A stretch of DNA of 64,000 bases from Methylocystis sp. MJC1 (lineage in GTDB: Bacteria; Pseudomonadota; Alphaproteobacteria; Rhizobiales; Beijerinckiaceae): contig NZ_CP107558.1 of assembly GCF_026427715.1 (NCBI RefSeq), positions 2,207,001-2,271,000 of the forward strand. Direction: 5' to 3'. The notes below the pieces were generated by a model. The model was not told where the DNA came from. It worked only from the letters and a program-made list of their open reading frames with translations, and ran no database searches. This document shows positions 45,624 to 54,912 of this stretch, piece after piece. The stretch's first letter is position 1, and every line of letters starts with the position of its first letter. Both the position numbers and the translations under genes were made by a program.

Positions 45624-45856
45624 TCATTGCGAGGAGCGCAGCGACGAAGCAATCCAGGGCCGCTGCAACACCGTTTACATTCAAACGAGTCGCATTTCCA
45701 GGCGGCCGAAGGCCCGACCGGGAAACCACAGTCGCAAAAGCGCTGGTTTGCTCTGGAGTCCCGATCGCTCGCTGCGCAAGCATCGGGATACGCCGAGCTA
45801 ACCAACTGGATCTCCTTTAACTGCTCTTGTTTGCTTCGCTTCGCTCGCTGTGACAT
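45624..45856. repeat. Family B repeat apparently split by a family A repeat
   Basis: A left half of family B (GCGAGGAGCGCAGCGACGAA, 45624-45665) and a right half (GCTTCGCTTCGCTCGCTGTG, ending about 45856) flank a complete-looking family A unit (about 45691-45815). The right half forms the last codons of the unknown minus-strand gene. Confidence 0.7.
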
Positions 45857-46745
45857 CCCGAACTGGATCAAAACGAGGCACGCCCAGCCGATTGTCGATA
45901 ATATCCGCGTAGTAAGCGATAAGTAACGCAACATGCTCGTCGAATGCCTCGAGCAAGCGAGCGTTCAGCGTGATTTTATATTTTGGCTTATTGTCGACAC
46001 ACAGCAATCCTGCGCGCGCTGCGTCGTTTAAGATCTTTCGCATATGGCTGCGCGATAGCCCCAATCGAAGACTCAAGTTGAATAGTGACACGTCGATCTG
46101 CGGACAAAACGCGTGTGGCTCGTCGAAAAAATTGGCCTCTCGCAACAGTTCGAGCAGGAACTGATAGCCGCCGTCGCGATCTGCGAACATCAATATGTCT
46201 TGATGCCACTCGAGCAATAGAATTCCATTGAAGTAGTCGTCAGCCGCAATCCTCATGACTTGGAGATCGACTGCGGGATCGGAACCCAATCGCACATAGC
46301 CTCCTCTCGGCATGATTTGATCTAGCGCGGCATAAATGGCTCCCATCAGCTCAGCGCGATAGCCTCGCAGCTTTTGCGTTGGCCTGAGGAAACGGTAGCG
46401 CTTGTCTGCGGCGGAGCAGCTTTCAAGATAACCGGAAAGCTCGAGCATCTTGACGAAGGCGAACACACGCCCCCTGCTCGCCACGCGCCGTTCAGCACAG
46501 ATATTCTGCATCTTGCGTATTGTGAGCCCGGACCGGACATCGTCGATGTCGAGGTAAGAATCCAGATAAATGCAAATGTTTGCTATAAGCGATCTTGCTG
46601 TCTCATTGACGAGAAAGCGAGCCACATTCGAGCCACTGTGCATTTTGTAGATTATTTCCGAATAAATCGTCCTTGATCGGTAAAAATTTGGATGCAACAT
46701 CAACGCTCTCGCACGCGAAAGAAGCTCTTCTGAAATACGTTTCAT
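45798..46745 (-). CDS. Unknown protein with a winged-helix-like C-terminal region
   Basis: A 315-residue protein. The region FNLSLRLGLSRSHMRKILNDAARAGLLCVDNKPKYKITLNARLL looks like a winged helix-turn-helix, so a DNA-binding role is possible. An earlier stretch, FAFVKMLELSGYLES...YRFLRPTQKL, is similar in style. The last 20 or so residues (VTASEAKQTRAVKGDPVG) are encoded by family B and A repeats, so the original end may have been changed. Base composition is visibly less GC-rich than the neighbours. I chose the ATG at 46745 over a GTG at 46754. Confidence 0.6.
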   Translation of the reverse strand: MKRISEELLSRARALMLHPNFYRSRTIYSEIIYKMHSGSNVARFLVNETARSLIANICIYLDSYLDIDDVRSGLTIRKMQNICAERRVASRGRVFAFVKMLELSGYLESCSAADKRYRFLRPTQKLRGYRAELMGAIYAALDQIMPRGGYVRLGSDPAVDLQVMRIAADDYFNGILLLEWHQDILMFADRDGGYQFLLELLREANFFDEPHAFCPQIDVSLFNLSLRLGLSRSHMRKILNDAARAGLLCVDNKPKYKITLNARLLEAFDEHVALLIAYYADIIDNRLGVPRFDPVRDVTASEAKQTRAVKGDPVG

Positions 46746-47114
46746 CGACACCACTCAATTGAAGAAATTAACTCGGAAATCATGCAAATCACTTATCGAC
46801 CGAGTGCCGTCTCGGCGCGAGGATTTCTGGGTCGCGTCGCTATCTTTCGGCCCGCCTCGCTCTCGCTCGCGACGTCGGCTCGCTTCTGGGCTCATCGAGC
46901 GCTACGAGCTTTTTAGGATCAAAATCCAGTGGGATCCAAAAAGCCCTTGCGCTGTTTCTTTGTCCCCTCGCCCTGCTCGCTCGGGCGGTCTTCAGACTAT
47001 CGCTTTTTCAAGCGCAGATCGTTTCAAAAATCGCCATTTACGGCAACTTCATTGATCTTATTTCTTTCCCGCGAGGCCTCAAAAAATATATCCGTTGTTT
47101 GCAGAGGGCATGAA
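46746..47114. other. Gene-free stretch between two unknown divergent genes
   Basis: About 370 bases holding the promoters of both flanking genes. Open frames here are short and without ribosome sites. A GC-rich block (46800-46920) with clustered CTCGC words looks like repeat debris. No confident regulatory site was seen. Confidence 0.5.
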
Positions 47115-47678
47115 ATGGCAATCGCGTGGATATCTGAAATCCGTAATAATCATCCGACTGCGTCTTTGAGTGTTTGCATTGATGATGGGCGTCACCCGAC
47201 CGTCAATGGCGTTACCTATGACAGGGAGCAATGGCTTGATGTCGCTCCTCGACGTGGCCCGGATGACCCCACAATCGTCAGGCCTGAAAATATGGCTGTG
47301 CCGTGGAGCTATGGCGGCGCAAACAAAATGCTTCTGCGCCTCAAGTCGATCGGTGGCCAGAACACAGTCTCTGCCGAAATTCGTGGGACGGATGCGTGGG
47401 ATTACATTGTTTTTCGTAACGTCGAGCTCACTGAGCTGAAATCCCTCGATGCCGGATCACAGGGCGATGCGCCCGGCGTCAACCATTCCTGGTGGTCTGT
47501 CTCCTTGCACGAGAACGGTGTCATCGAATGGCATATGATGGATCGACAGGGGGCGCGTCATGACGACATTATTGACGCGCTGAATAAAACGGGCAGTTTT
47601 TTCATTCAGATCCTCCCCGATCTCATAAAGATGGAGACCGAAATGGCTAAGCTCGCGACGACGGTCATCGCCGCCTGA
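47115..47678 (+). CDS. Unknown 187-residue protein
   Basis: No family recognised. The sequence is rich in Trp, Asp and short strands (AWISEIRNNHPTASLSVCIDDGRHPTVNGVTYDREQWL; NHSWWSVSLHENGVIEWHMMDRQGARHDD) and suggests a compact beta fold followed by a C-terminal helix. No signal peptide or membrane segment. The ATG at 47115 has AGAGGG upstream; the longer reading from 46929 crosses repeat-like DNA. It diverges from the winged-helix-like gene, and the two may form a regulator/target pair, but this is only positional. Confidence 0.55.
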   Translation: MAIAWISEIRNNHPTASLSVCIDDGRHPTVNGVTYDREQWLDVAPRRGPDDPTIVRPENMAVPWSYGGANKMLLRLKSIGGQNTVSAEIRGTDAWDYIVFRNVELTELKSLDAGSQGDAPGVNHSWWSVSLHENGVIEWHMMDRQGARHDDIIDALNKTGSFFIQILPDLIKMETEMAKLATTVIAA

Positions 47679-47696
47679 TTGAGCGAGGAGAGATGC

Positions 47697-47727
47697 AAAA
47701 GCGTAGGACGCGACAGGCGTCCTACGC
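47697..47727 (-). terminator. Terminator of the YcjX-like gene
   Basis: An 11-pair perfect stem (GCGTAGGACGC/GCGTCCTACGC) with a 5-base loop. Read on the minus strand it ends in TTTT. It lies between convergent genes, so it may also end the plus-strand transcript. Confidence 0.8.
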
Positions 47728-47810
47728 TCACTGCCCGGAATTTTAGTTGTCGCGATGTCAGCCGAGCATGCGTGTGTCTGCACCCGCGTTCGAGACTAAG
47801 TAACGCAGCC

Positions 47811-49307
47811 TCAAACCAGCTTGTCGCCGACCAGGAACTCCATCGCGCGATCGAGCCTGATATGGGGGAGCGGCAAAGGCTCGCGATCCTTTCCGAGCTT
47901 GGCGACCGGCGGACGAAATTTCAGGAAGCGGAATTCGGCTTCCTCCTCGTCGAGCGCCAAAGCGTCTCCGCGAAACACCGCTTTCGGATCGTCGGGCAAT
48001 TCGCCGGGAAAGATCGCGCCTTCCGCAGTGCCGTCGAAGACGTCGTCGCCGATGCGCTCGCCCTCGATCGGCGTTCCAACAATGGCGGACAGCTTCTCGC
48101 CCTCGTGGCGCACGACGGCTTCGCGCGTCGCACGCACCGCGGCCATGGCGATCACATCGATCTCCGCGCCGACCCCTTCCGCCCGCGCAATGGCGCGGCC
48201 GGTGAGATGGCGCAGGATCGCCTCCAGCCGGTCGTGGCTCGTATGATGGAGATGATCGGCCTTTGTCGCCGCAAACAGGATGCGGTCGATCTTCGGCCGG
48301 AAGATCGTCGAGAGCAGATTGGAGCGGCCGGTGCGGAACGCGTTCAGCACGTCGGTGAGCGCATTTTCGAGGTCGCGCACCGCCGCCGGGCCGGAGTTCA
48401 GAGCCGCGAGCGCGTCGACCAGCACGATCTGCCGGTCGAGTCGGGCGAAATGATCGCGGAAGAAGGGCTTTACGACGTGAGTCTTATAGGCTTCGTAGCG
48501 GCGCTCCATCTCCCGCCCGAGGCTGCGATAGGGCAGCTCCTCCCCCTCCTCCACCGGCAATGGCGCGAAGGTCAGCGCGGGCGAGCCTTCGAGATCTCCA
48601 GGCATCAGAAAACGCCCCGGCGGCAGGGTCGAGAGCGCGAAGCGCTCGGTTTTGGCGAGCCGCAGATATTCGGTAAAGAGCCGCGCCAGCTTCTGGGCGG
48701 TCGGCTCCGAGTAACGCCCCTTGGGGTCGACGCCGACGGTCGCGCCGCGCCATTCGGCGGCGATCGGCGCGCGCGCCGCCGCGCTCGCCGCCTCAAGGGT
48801 CTCATGCGACCACTGTGCATAGGATTTGCCGAGCAAGGGGAGATCGAGCAGCCATTCTCCCGGATAATCCACGATGTCGATGTCGAGACGCGCATTCTCC
48901 TGGCCGATATGGCGCAAAGACCAGGCGTTCGATTTGAACTCGATGGCGACGCGCAGCTCGGAAATACGGCGCGTCGATTGCGGCCAATGTCGCTCGTCTC
49001 CGCTCGTCAGCGCCTCGAGATGCTCCTCATAGGCGAAGCGCGGGACGTTGAAGTCCGGCTGAGGATCGAGATGGGCGGAAGTGATGCGGCCTTCCGCGTG
49101 CGCGCGAAAGACCGGCAGATGCGCCTTACGACCGGCCGCTAGCGCGCGCGTCAGATGATGAACGAGAGAGGTGATGAAAACCGTCTTGCCTGAGCGCGAC
49201 AGGCCCGTGACCCCGAGCCGCAGGCGGGCGCCCGAGACGAAATCGGCGAGGCTCTCGGCGGCGACCCGGGTCTCGAACCAAAGATCGGACATTTGCGAGG
49301 AAGGCAC
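47811..49307 (-). CDS. YcjX-family P-loop ATPase/GTPase-like protein
   Basis: A 498-residue protein of the YcjX (DUF463) family. The Walker A loop is GVTGLSRSGKTVFITSL near residue 35, IDIVDYPGEWLLDLPLL is the Walker B region, and LFAATKADHLHHTSHD the NKxD-like base-recognition motif. Family members are linked to envelope stress; the molecular role is not settled. The usual membrane partner YcjF (DUF697) is not next to it. The GTG at 49307 with GGAG upstream was kept; an ATG five codons later has no clear site. Confidence 0.9.
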   Translation of the reverse strand: MPSSQMSDLWFETRVAAESLADFVSGARLRLGVTGLSRSGKTVFITSLVHHLTRALAAGRKAHLPVFRAHAEGRITSAHLDPQPDFNVPRFAYEEHLEALTSGDERHWPQSTRRISELRVAIEFKSNAWSLRHIGQENARLDIDIVDYPGEWLLDLPLLGKSYAQWSHETLEAASAAARAPIAAEWRGATVGVDPKGRYSEPTAQKLARLFTEYLRLAKTERFALSTLPPGRFLMPGDLEGSPALTFAPLPVEEGEELPYRSLGREMERRYEAYKTHVVKPFFRDHFARLDRQIVLVDALAALNSGPAAVRDLENALTDVLNAFRTGRSNLLSTIFRPKIDRILFAATKADHLHHTSHDRLEAILRHLTGRAIARAEGVGAEIDVIAMAAVRATREAVVRHEGEKLSAIVGTPIEGERIGDDVFDGTAEGAIFPGELPDDPKAVFRGDALALDEEEAEFRFLKFRPPVAKLGKDREPLPLPHIRLDRAMEFLVGDKLV

Positions 49308-49404
49308 GGCGGCTCCGGGAAGAGGCGAGACGGAACCTCATCTAATCCAAGAGCCGCCAATTTGGGAGAGCGGATGGCGGAGAGTGAGTTTTTCCAACCA
49401 GCGC

Positions 49405-49469
49405 TGTCATTGCGAGCGCGGCGAAGCAATCCAGCCCAGCTATAGCGGCGCTTTGCTCCTCGCAATGAC
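49405..49469. repeat. Intergenic palindromic repeat, family B, copy 3
   Basis: GTCATTGCGAGCGCGGCGAA at the left and TTTGCTCCTCGCAATGAC at the right, around CCAGCCCAGCTATAG. It is a shorter, diverged family member located between the divergent YcjX-like promoter region and the gltA end. Confidence 0.8.
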
Positions 49470-49570
49470 GGACCTCAGGACAAACAGCCCGCGACGCTGT
49501 GTCGCTTACGAAGCGACAAGCGAAAGCAGGGCGAAAAGCAACGCCCTGCCTCCCATCCCTCGCTCAGCAA

Positions 49571-50857
49571 TCACCGCTTCGACATCGGCACATAATCGCG
49601 CCGCTTCTCGCCCGTGTAGAGCTGGCGCGGGCGGCCGATCTTGGAGCCAGAATCCTCGATCATTTCCTTCCACTGGGCGATCCAGCCGACCGTGCGCGCC
49701 ACGGCGAAGAGCACCGTGAACATGGCGACGGGGAAGTTCATCGCCTTCAACGTGATGCCCGAATAGAAGTCGATGTTCGGATAGAGCTGCTTCTCGATGA
49801 AATAGTCGTCCGACAGCGCGATGCGCTCGAGCTCGAGCGCGACATCGAGAAGCGCATCCTTGACGCCCAGCTCGTTCAACACCTCGCGGGTCGTGCGCTG
49901 CATGATCTTCGCGCGCGGATCGTAGTTCTTATAGACGCGATGGCCGAAGCCCATCAGGCGGAAGGGATCGTTCTTGTCCTTGGCGCGGGCGATGAACTGC
50001 GGAATGCGGTCCGGCGTGCCGATCTCGGAGAGCATCTTGAGCACGGCCTCATTGGCGCCGCCATGCGCCGGGCCCCAAAGCGAGGCGATGCCCGCCGCGA
50101 TGCAGGCAAAAGGATTGGCGCCAGAGGAGCCCGAAAGGCGCACGGTCGAGGTCGAGGCGTTCTGCTCGTGATCGGCGTGCAGGATGAAGATGCGGTCGAG
50201 CGCGCGGGAGAGAACCGGATTGACCTTATATTCCTCGCAAGGCACGGCGAAGCACATGCGCAGGAAGTTCGACGTATAGTCGAGGTCGTTCTTGGGATAA
50301 ACGAAGGGCTGGCCGATCGAATATTTATAGGCCATCGCCGCCAGCGTCGGGATCTTGGCGATCATGCGCGTCGAGGCGACCATGCGCTCGACCGGATCGG
50401 CGATATTGGTCGAGTCGTGATAGAAGGCCGAGAGCGCGCCGACCGAGGCCACCATCACCGCCATCGGATGCGCGTCGCGGCGGAAGCCCTGGAAAAAGCG
50501 GGCCATCTGCTCGTGCACCATCGTGTGGCGCGTGATGCGATAATCGAAATCGGCCTTTTGCGCGCCCGTCGGCAACTCGCCGTAGAGCAGCAGGTAGCAG
50601 GTCTCGAGGAAGTCGCCGTGCTCGGCAAGCTGCTCGATCGGATAGCCGCGATAGAGCAGCACGCCCTCGTCGCCGTCGATGAAGGTGATCTTCGATTCGC
50701 AGGAGGCGGTCGAGGTGAAGCCGGGATCGAAGGTGAACATCTCGGTCTCGGAATAGAGACTGCGGATGTCCATGACGGACGGTCCCATCGTGCCTTCCAT
50801 GACCGGAAGGTCGATGGTTTTGCCGCCCACTGAGAAAGAAGCCTTGTTGTCGGCCAT
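49571..50857 (-). CDS. gltA: Citrate synthase
   Basis: A 428-residue type II (hexameric) citrate synthase that condenses oxaloacetate and acetyl-CoA. The catalytic histidines are in [48 protein letters not shown] and [18 protein letters not shown]; the acidic catalytic residue is in LLDVALELE. Length is normal. Flanked by gltX in many alphaproteobacteria, as here. A non-coding stretch with a family E repeat separates them. Confidence 0.98.
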   Translation of the reverse strand: MADNKASFSVGGKTIDLPVMEGTMGPSVMDIRSLYSETEMFTFDPGFTSTASCESKITFIDGDEGVLLYRGYPIEQLAEHGDFLETCYLLLYGELPTGAQKADFDYRITRHTMVHEQMARFFQGFRRDAHPMAVMVASVGALSAFYHDSTNIADPVERMVASTRMIAKIPTLAAMAYKYSIGQPFVYPKNDLDYTSNFLRMCFAVPCEEYKVNPVLSRALDRIFILHADHEQNASTSTVRLSGSSGANPFACIAAGIASLWGPAHGGANEAVLKMLSEIGTPDRIPQFIARAKDKNDPFRLMGFGHRVYKNYDPRAKIMQRTTREVLNELGVKDALLDVALELERIALSDDYFIEKQLYPNIDFYSGITLKAMNFPVAMFTVLFAVARTVGWIAQWKEMIEDSGSKIGRPRQLYTGEKRRDYVPMSKR

Positions 50858-51271
50858 TGCGCACCCTCGTTAGTCGGCCCGGACGCGCGGCGGCGCCGTC
50901 CCCCAGCCGCCGCGACGTTCTCTTATAAATACGTCGCGATGCCGGCAGGCCTTTGGTTTTTTGCACATCTAGGGCGGGGACGACCTCTTGTGCAGCGCAA
51001 AAAGGTTACCGCTACCGCGAAGACTGTCAAGCTTTGAAGCTTACGAGGGCCTGTGCGCGGACAGGCGCACAAGCCGATCGAGCAAGCAACAGCCTGGCGT
51101 CGTTAGCCCCAAATACCTCCCCTTTACTGGGAGGTCGGCGTCCATAGGACGCCGGGTGAGGCTCACGCCGCCACGACAATCGTTGAACGCTGACCCCACC
51201 CGACCCCGCTTACGCAGGGCCACCCTCCCCGTAAAGGGGAGGGATGGGCTCACGCCCGGCTTAGTGCTTTC
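50858..51271. other. Gene-free stretch between gltX and gltA
   Basis: The right half holds a family E repeat (51105-51256), and the left half must hold the gltA promoter. No gene-like open frame with a ribosome site is seen on either strand. Confidence 0.6.
51105..51256. repeat. Intergenic palindromic repeat, family E, copy 4
   Basis: Arms CCTCCCCTTTACTGGGAGG and CCCTCCCCGTAAAGGGGAGG enclose about 110 bp with CGGCGTCC/GGACGCCG inside. It lies just after the gltX stop and may also act in transcript end formation. Confidence 0.78.
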
Positions 51272-52690
51272 TCACTCGCTTTGGTCGGCGATGCGCGCCA
51301 GGCTCTCGTCGCGCCCGAGAATTTCGAGCACGTCGAAAATGCCCGGCGAGGTCGCGCGGCCGGTGAGCGCGGCGCGCAAGGGCTGCGCGAGGTCGCCGAG
51401 CTTCACGCCCAGTTCAACCGAAAGATCGCGCACGACGCCTTCGGTCGCCGCGGCGCTCCATTCGGTCAACGCCGCAAGCTTCGGCCCGAGCGCGGCGAGG
51501 CGCGATTTCGCTTCCGGCGAGAGGAGCTTTTGCGCCTTCTCGTCCATCGGCAGCGGACGCTGCACAAAGAGGAAGCCGGCGCCGTCGACAAGCTCGTTGA
51601 GCGTCTTGGCGCGCGCCTTCAGGCCCGCAAGCGCCGCGCGCAACTGGGCGCGCTTATGATCGTCGAGCGCCGCCAGCACCGCCTCGCCGCCCTGGAGATA
51701 AGGCAGCGTGTCGACCAAAATCTGGAACAGCTCGTCGTCGGGCGTGTCGCGCAGATAATGCCCATTCATATTTTCGAGCTTCACGAAATCGAAGCGCGCC
51801 GGCGAGCGATGCACCTGGGAGAGATCGAACGCTTCGATCATCTCTGCTTGCGTGAAGAACTCCTTGTCGCCCTGGCTCCAGCCCAGGCGCACGAGATAAT
51901 TGCGCAGCGCCGCCGGCACATAGCCCATGGCGCGATAGGCGTCGACGCCGAGCGCGCCATGGCGCTTGGAGAGCTTGGCGCCGTCCGGCCCGTGAATGAG
52001 CGGAATATGGGCGAAAGCCGGCGTCTGCCAGCCCATCGCCTCATAGATGTGCTTTTGCCGCGCGGCGTTGGTGAGGTGATCGTCGCCGCGGATGATCTGC
52101 GTGACGCCCATGTCGTGGTCGTCAACGACGACGGCGAGCATATAGGTCGGCGTGCCGTCGGAACGCAGCAGGATGAAATCGTCGAGGTCCTTGTTGGGGA
52201 AGACCACCCTGCTCTGCACGGCGTCCTCGATTACCGTCTCGCCCGCCTCCGGCGCCTTGATGCGCACGACGAAAGGCGCGCCGGCGGGCGCCTCCGAAGG
52301 ATCGCGATCGCGCCAGCGGCCATCGTAGCGCGGCGGGCGCTTCTCGGCGCGCGCCTTTTCGCGCATTTCCTCGAGCTCCTGCGGCGTAGCATAGCAGCGA
52401 TAGGCGAGGCCTTTCGCCAGCAGCTCATGCGCCACCTCGGCGTGACGCGCGGCGCGCGAGAACTGGTAGATGACGTCGCCGTCCCAATCGAGGCCGAGCC
52501 ATTTCATGCCGTCGATGATGGCCTCGATCGCCGCCTCGGTGGAGCGCTCGCGGTCGGTGTCCTCGATGCGCAGCATCATCCGCCCGCCATGGCGCTTGGC
52601 GTAGAGCCAGTTGAACAAAGCCGTGCGCGCCCCGCCGATATGCAGGAAGCCGGTGGGCGACGGGGCGAAGCGGGTGACGACCTCGGACAT
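51272..52690 (-). CDS. gltX: Glutamyl-tRNA synthetase
   Basis: A 472-residue class I synthetase. The HIGH signature is [14 protein letters not shown] and the KMSKS signature is [10 protein letters not shown]. The ATG at 52690 ([12 protein letters not shown]) is the family start; a longer frame from 52771 is encoded by a family B repeat and was rejected. It charges tRNA-Glu, and in many alphaproteobacteria related enzymes also act on tRNA-Gln; only one copy is visible here. Confidence 0.97.
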   Translation of the reverse strand: MSEVVTRFAPSPTGFLHIGGARTALFNWLYAKRHGGRMMLRIEDTDRERSTEAAIEAIIDGMKWLGLDWDGDVIYQFSRAARHAEVAHELLAKGLAYRCYATPQELEEMREKARAEKRPPRYDGRWRDRDPSEAPAGAPFVVRIKAPEAGETVIEDAVQSRVVFPNKDLDDFILLRSDGTPTYMLAVVVDDHDMGVTQIIRGDDHLTNAARQKHIYEAMGWQTPAFAHIPLIHGPDGAKLSKRHGALGVDAYRAMGYVPAALRNYLVRLGWSQGDKEFFTQAEMIEAFDLSQVHRSPARFDFVKLENMNGHYLRDTPDDELFQILVDTLPYLQGGEAVLAALDDHKRAQLRAALAGLKARAKTLNELVDGAGFLFVQRPLPMDEKAQKLLSPEAKSRLAALGPKLAALTEWSAAATEGVVRDLSVELGVKLGDLAQPLRAALTGRATSPGIFDVLEILGRDESLARIADQSE

Positions 52691-52723
52691 GGGGCGGCGA
52701 TGATCCAGCGGAGCGACGACGCC

Positions 52724-52804
52724 CATCATTGCGAGGAGCGAAGCGACGAAGCAATCCAGAGCGGCCATCACTGCCCTGGATTGCTTCGCGTCGCTCGCAA
52801 TGAC
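52724..52804. repeat. Intergenic palindromic repeat, family B, copy 4
   Basis: A full hairpin, CATTGCGAGGAGCGAAGCGA...TCGCTCGCAATG, with CCAGAG/CCTGG arms. It begins 34 bases upstream of the gltX start and reads through in frame with it. Confidence 0.88.
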
Positions 52805-52854
52805 GGGGTCGTCGCGAATTTCGAGAGGGCCCCTCTAGCACGCGCATTCTTGCA

Positions 52855-52917
52855 ATGCGAGCCTGAAGGCTCGCGGTCCATAGCGGCCCGGACCGCGGGC
52901 CTTCAGGCCCGCATTTA
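52855..52917. repeat. Intergenic palindromic repeat, family F, copy 1
   Basis: Two stems, GCGAGCCTGAAGGCTCGC and GCGGGCCTTCAGGCCCGC, joined by GGTCCATAGCGGCCCGGACC. The same units occur at 58839 and 60563. It is the gltX/transpeptidase spacer. Confidence 0.8.
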
Positions 52918-52941
52918 CGCCTCTGACGTCGACGCCATTGG

Positions 52942-53664
52942 CTATGCTGGCAGCATGACCACCTTCGTCTTGATCGGCGTTCGGGAATAAAGGTCGATCA
53001 TGTCTTGGCTGAGGAGGCCGGTGCAGCCGCTGGTGACGCCGGTGCCGATCGTCTCGGGGTCGCTGGTGCTGTAGATCGTATAGACCGTGTAGACGCCGTT
53101 CCTATAGAGATAGAGCACGCGGGCGCCGAGCGGGTTGTCCAGACCTCCCGGCATGCCGCGGGCATATTGGCGCGCCTCCGGCTGGCGCGCGATCATCTCC
53201 TTGGGCGGCGTCCAGATGGGCCATTCGGCCTTGCGCCCGACATAAACCTCCCCGCTCCACAGGAACCCAGGCCGGCCGACATTGGCGCCGTAACGGGTGG
53301 CCTTTCCGTCGCCTTCGATGCGATAGACGTGGTAATTGCGGGGATCGACGATAATCGTGCCGGGCGCCTCTTTGGTGTCGTAGCGCACTGTCTGGCGAAA
53401 ATATTTCGGATTGATCTTGCCGATATCGACCGCGGGGATCGGGAATTTCTCGTTTGGCACAGCCGCGTAAAACTTCGCCGCCTCGGCGCGGCCCATGTCG
53501 TCGGACACGCAGCCGGCGAGCCCCAGCGCGCCGAGACCGGCGGCGGAGCCGGACAGAAACGACCGGCGGCTGAGACGCCCGGACCGAAGCCCGAGCAGAG
53601 CTCCCTCGTTGCTTTCGCCGGCCTCGGCAATTCCTTCGTCAACGATCATTTTGGACTTTCCCAT
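52942..53664 (-). CDS. L,D-transpeptidase-family (YkuD) exported protein with altered active site
   Basis: A 240-residue protein with a twin-arginine signal (SRRSFLSGSAAGLGALGLAGC, Arg33-Arg34) that ends in a possible lipobox cysteine. The YkuD domain is recognisable by DTKEAPGTIIVDPRNYHVYRI and NPLGARVLYLY. The active-site block reads YTIYSTSDPETIGTGVTSGCTGLLSQDMIDLY: the catalytic Cys214 is kept, but the usual HG before T is Tyr198-Ser199 and the Arg after Cys is Gly216. Such enzymes normally form 3-3 peptidoglycan cross-links or attach lipoproteins; activity here is doubtful. The ATG at 53664 or 53649 may be the start. Confidence 0.82.
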   Translation of the reverse strand: MGKSKMIVDEGIAEAGESNEGALLGLRSGRLSRRSFLSGSAAGLGALGLAGCVSDDMGRAEAAKFYAAVPNEKFPIPAVDIGKINPKYFRQTVRYDTKEAPGTIIVDPRNYHVYRIEGDGKATRYGANVGRPGFLWSGEVYVGRKAEWPIWTPPKEMIARQPEARQYARGMPGGLDNPLGARVLYLYRNGVYTVYTIYSTSDPETIGTGVTSGCTGLLSQDMIDLYSRTPIKTKVVMLPA

Positions 53665-53906
53665 CTCCTGTCGCCCGGCCAGAGAGTACTCGGGCAGAAA
53701 ACGCTACGCCTTTGCTGAGCTGAGATTGCCGTCTCACGGCTCGATTGGCAAGGTGGAGATGAGGCAGGAGCCGCCCTGCCCTGATGACTGCTATGCGTAA
53801 AAAGCGGCCCTCCGCAATACGGCCGCATAGTAGTTTCAGATGGGAAATACACCGACAACGGGAATTGAAACGACATCAATGTCCGCTAACCCAAGCTGGG
53901 CAAAAA

Positions 53907-54737
53907 ATGAAAGAAACACAGCACATTTTGAAGAGCATCCATCTTGCGAATGAGCGGGCGGTATGGGTCCGTGAACCGGAGCATAGGGCCACCAACGTGA
54001 CGGTATTTCTGGATGCGGAGCTTTACCGCGATCGTGTTGGGGCGATATCGATCATCGACGCCCTTGAGTCCAAGGGTGACATTGATAGTTCACTTTTTGT
54101 CTTTGTCTCAATGGAAAGCGCCGCATCCCGGTGGGTGGAGTGCCCCTGCTATTCTCCGTTCGCTCAGTTCATCGAAGACGAATTATTTACCTGGTTGGAG
54201 AGCGCCTATCCAAGTGCACTCGAAGCCCGGGAGCGTGTGATCGCGGGGCTCAGCTATACCGGTTTGGCCGCGGCTTATGTCTCGATGATGAATCCCTCTC
54301 GATTCACGAAGGTGATCGCGCAGTCCGGCTCGTTCTGGTCAAACGATTGTTGGATTATCGACTATTTCGAGAAACTGGATCCCAAGCCAAAAACAGAATT
54401 TCACTTGGATGTGGGTCTGCAAGAGACACAGGACAACGTTCTGCACAAAGAGGGCGTTTTGCAGACAGTCTCCCAGATCGAAGCCGTGAAGAGATTTCGA
54501 GACGCATTGCTGCGACACGGCTACCAACCTCGTTATGTCGAATTTGATGGAGGGCACGACTTCGCAGCTTGGAGCTCTACGCTGCCAGATGCACTGCGAT
54601 GGGCCCTGCCTTCTACAAGGAATGAGCCCAACCATGCCGTCAGCAATGCCCTCCGCTGCATCGCTGACGGGCTGCTATCGGCAAACGTCAACGACCGCAA
54701 TGGGGTCATGAGCGGAAACGCGAAGGGACTTAACTGA
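53907..54737 (+). CDS. Alpha/beta-hydrolase of the Fes/esterase D family
   Basis: A 276-residue serine hydrolase. The nucleophile motif is AGLSYTGLAAAYVSM, preceded by the strand NVTVFLDAELYRD, and the triad histidine is in EFDGGHDFAAWSSTLPDAL. This is the pattern of ferric-enterobactin esterase-like and putative-esterase proteins. The ATG at 53907 was chosen, but its ribosome site is weak and an earlier start at 53784 is possible. Composition is less GC-rich than around it and it stands alone, so recent transfer is possible. The substrate is unknown. Confidence 0.75.
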   Translation: MKETQHILKSIHLANERAVWVREPEHRATNVTVFLDAELYRDRVGAISIIDALESKGDIDSSLFVFVSMESAASRWVECPCYSPFAQFIEDELFTWLESAYPSALEARERVIAGLSYTGLAAAYVSMMNPSRFTKVIAQSGSFWSNDCWIIDYFEKLDPKPKTEFHLDVGLQETQDNVLHKEGVLQTVSQIEAVKRFRDALLRHGYQPRYVEFDGGHDFAAWSSTLPDALRWALPSTRNEPNHAVSNALRCIADGLLSANVNDRNGVMSGNAKGLN

Positions 54738-54742
54738 CCTGT

Positions 54743-54912
54743 TACACCATTTCCGCTTGAACAGCTCGCTTTGGGGGGTGTCATTCCCGGCGGGCTAGAA
54801 GCCCGACCGGGAATCCAGAGCCACAAGTGCGCTGATTCTGCTCTGGATTCCCGATCGCTCGCATTGCGAGCGTCGGGAATGACACCAAACCAATCAAGCG
54901 GATCGCGTATTA
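54743..54912. repeat. Intergenic palindromic repeat, family A, copy 5
   Basis: A full unit with CATTCCCGGCGGGCTAGAAG and the GATCGCTCGCATTGCGAGCG stem. It fills the gap between the esterase and the convergent channel gene and touches the channel stop codon. Confidence 0.87.

Noticed and set aside
46929..47114. A 62-residue extension of the 187-residue unknown protein
   Set aside because: It reads through GC-rich repeat debris and its start has no ribosome site, while the ATG at 47115 has AGAGGG.
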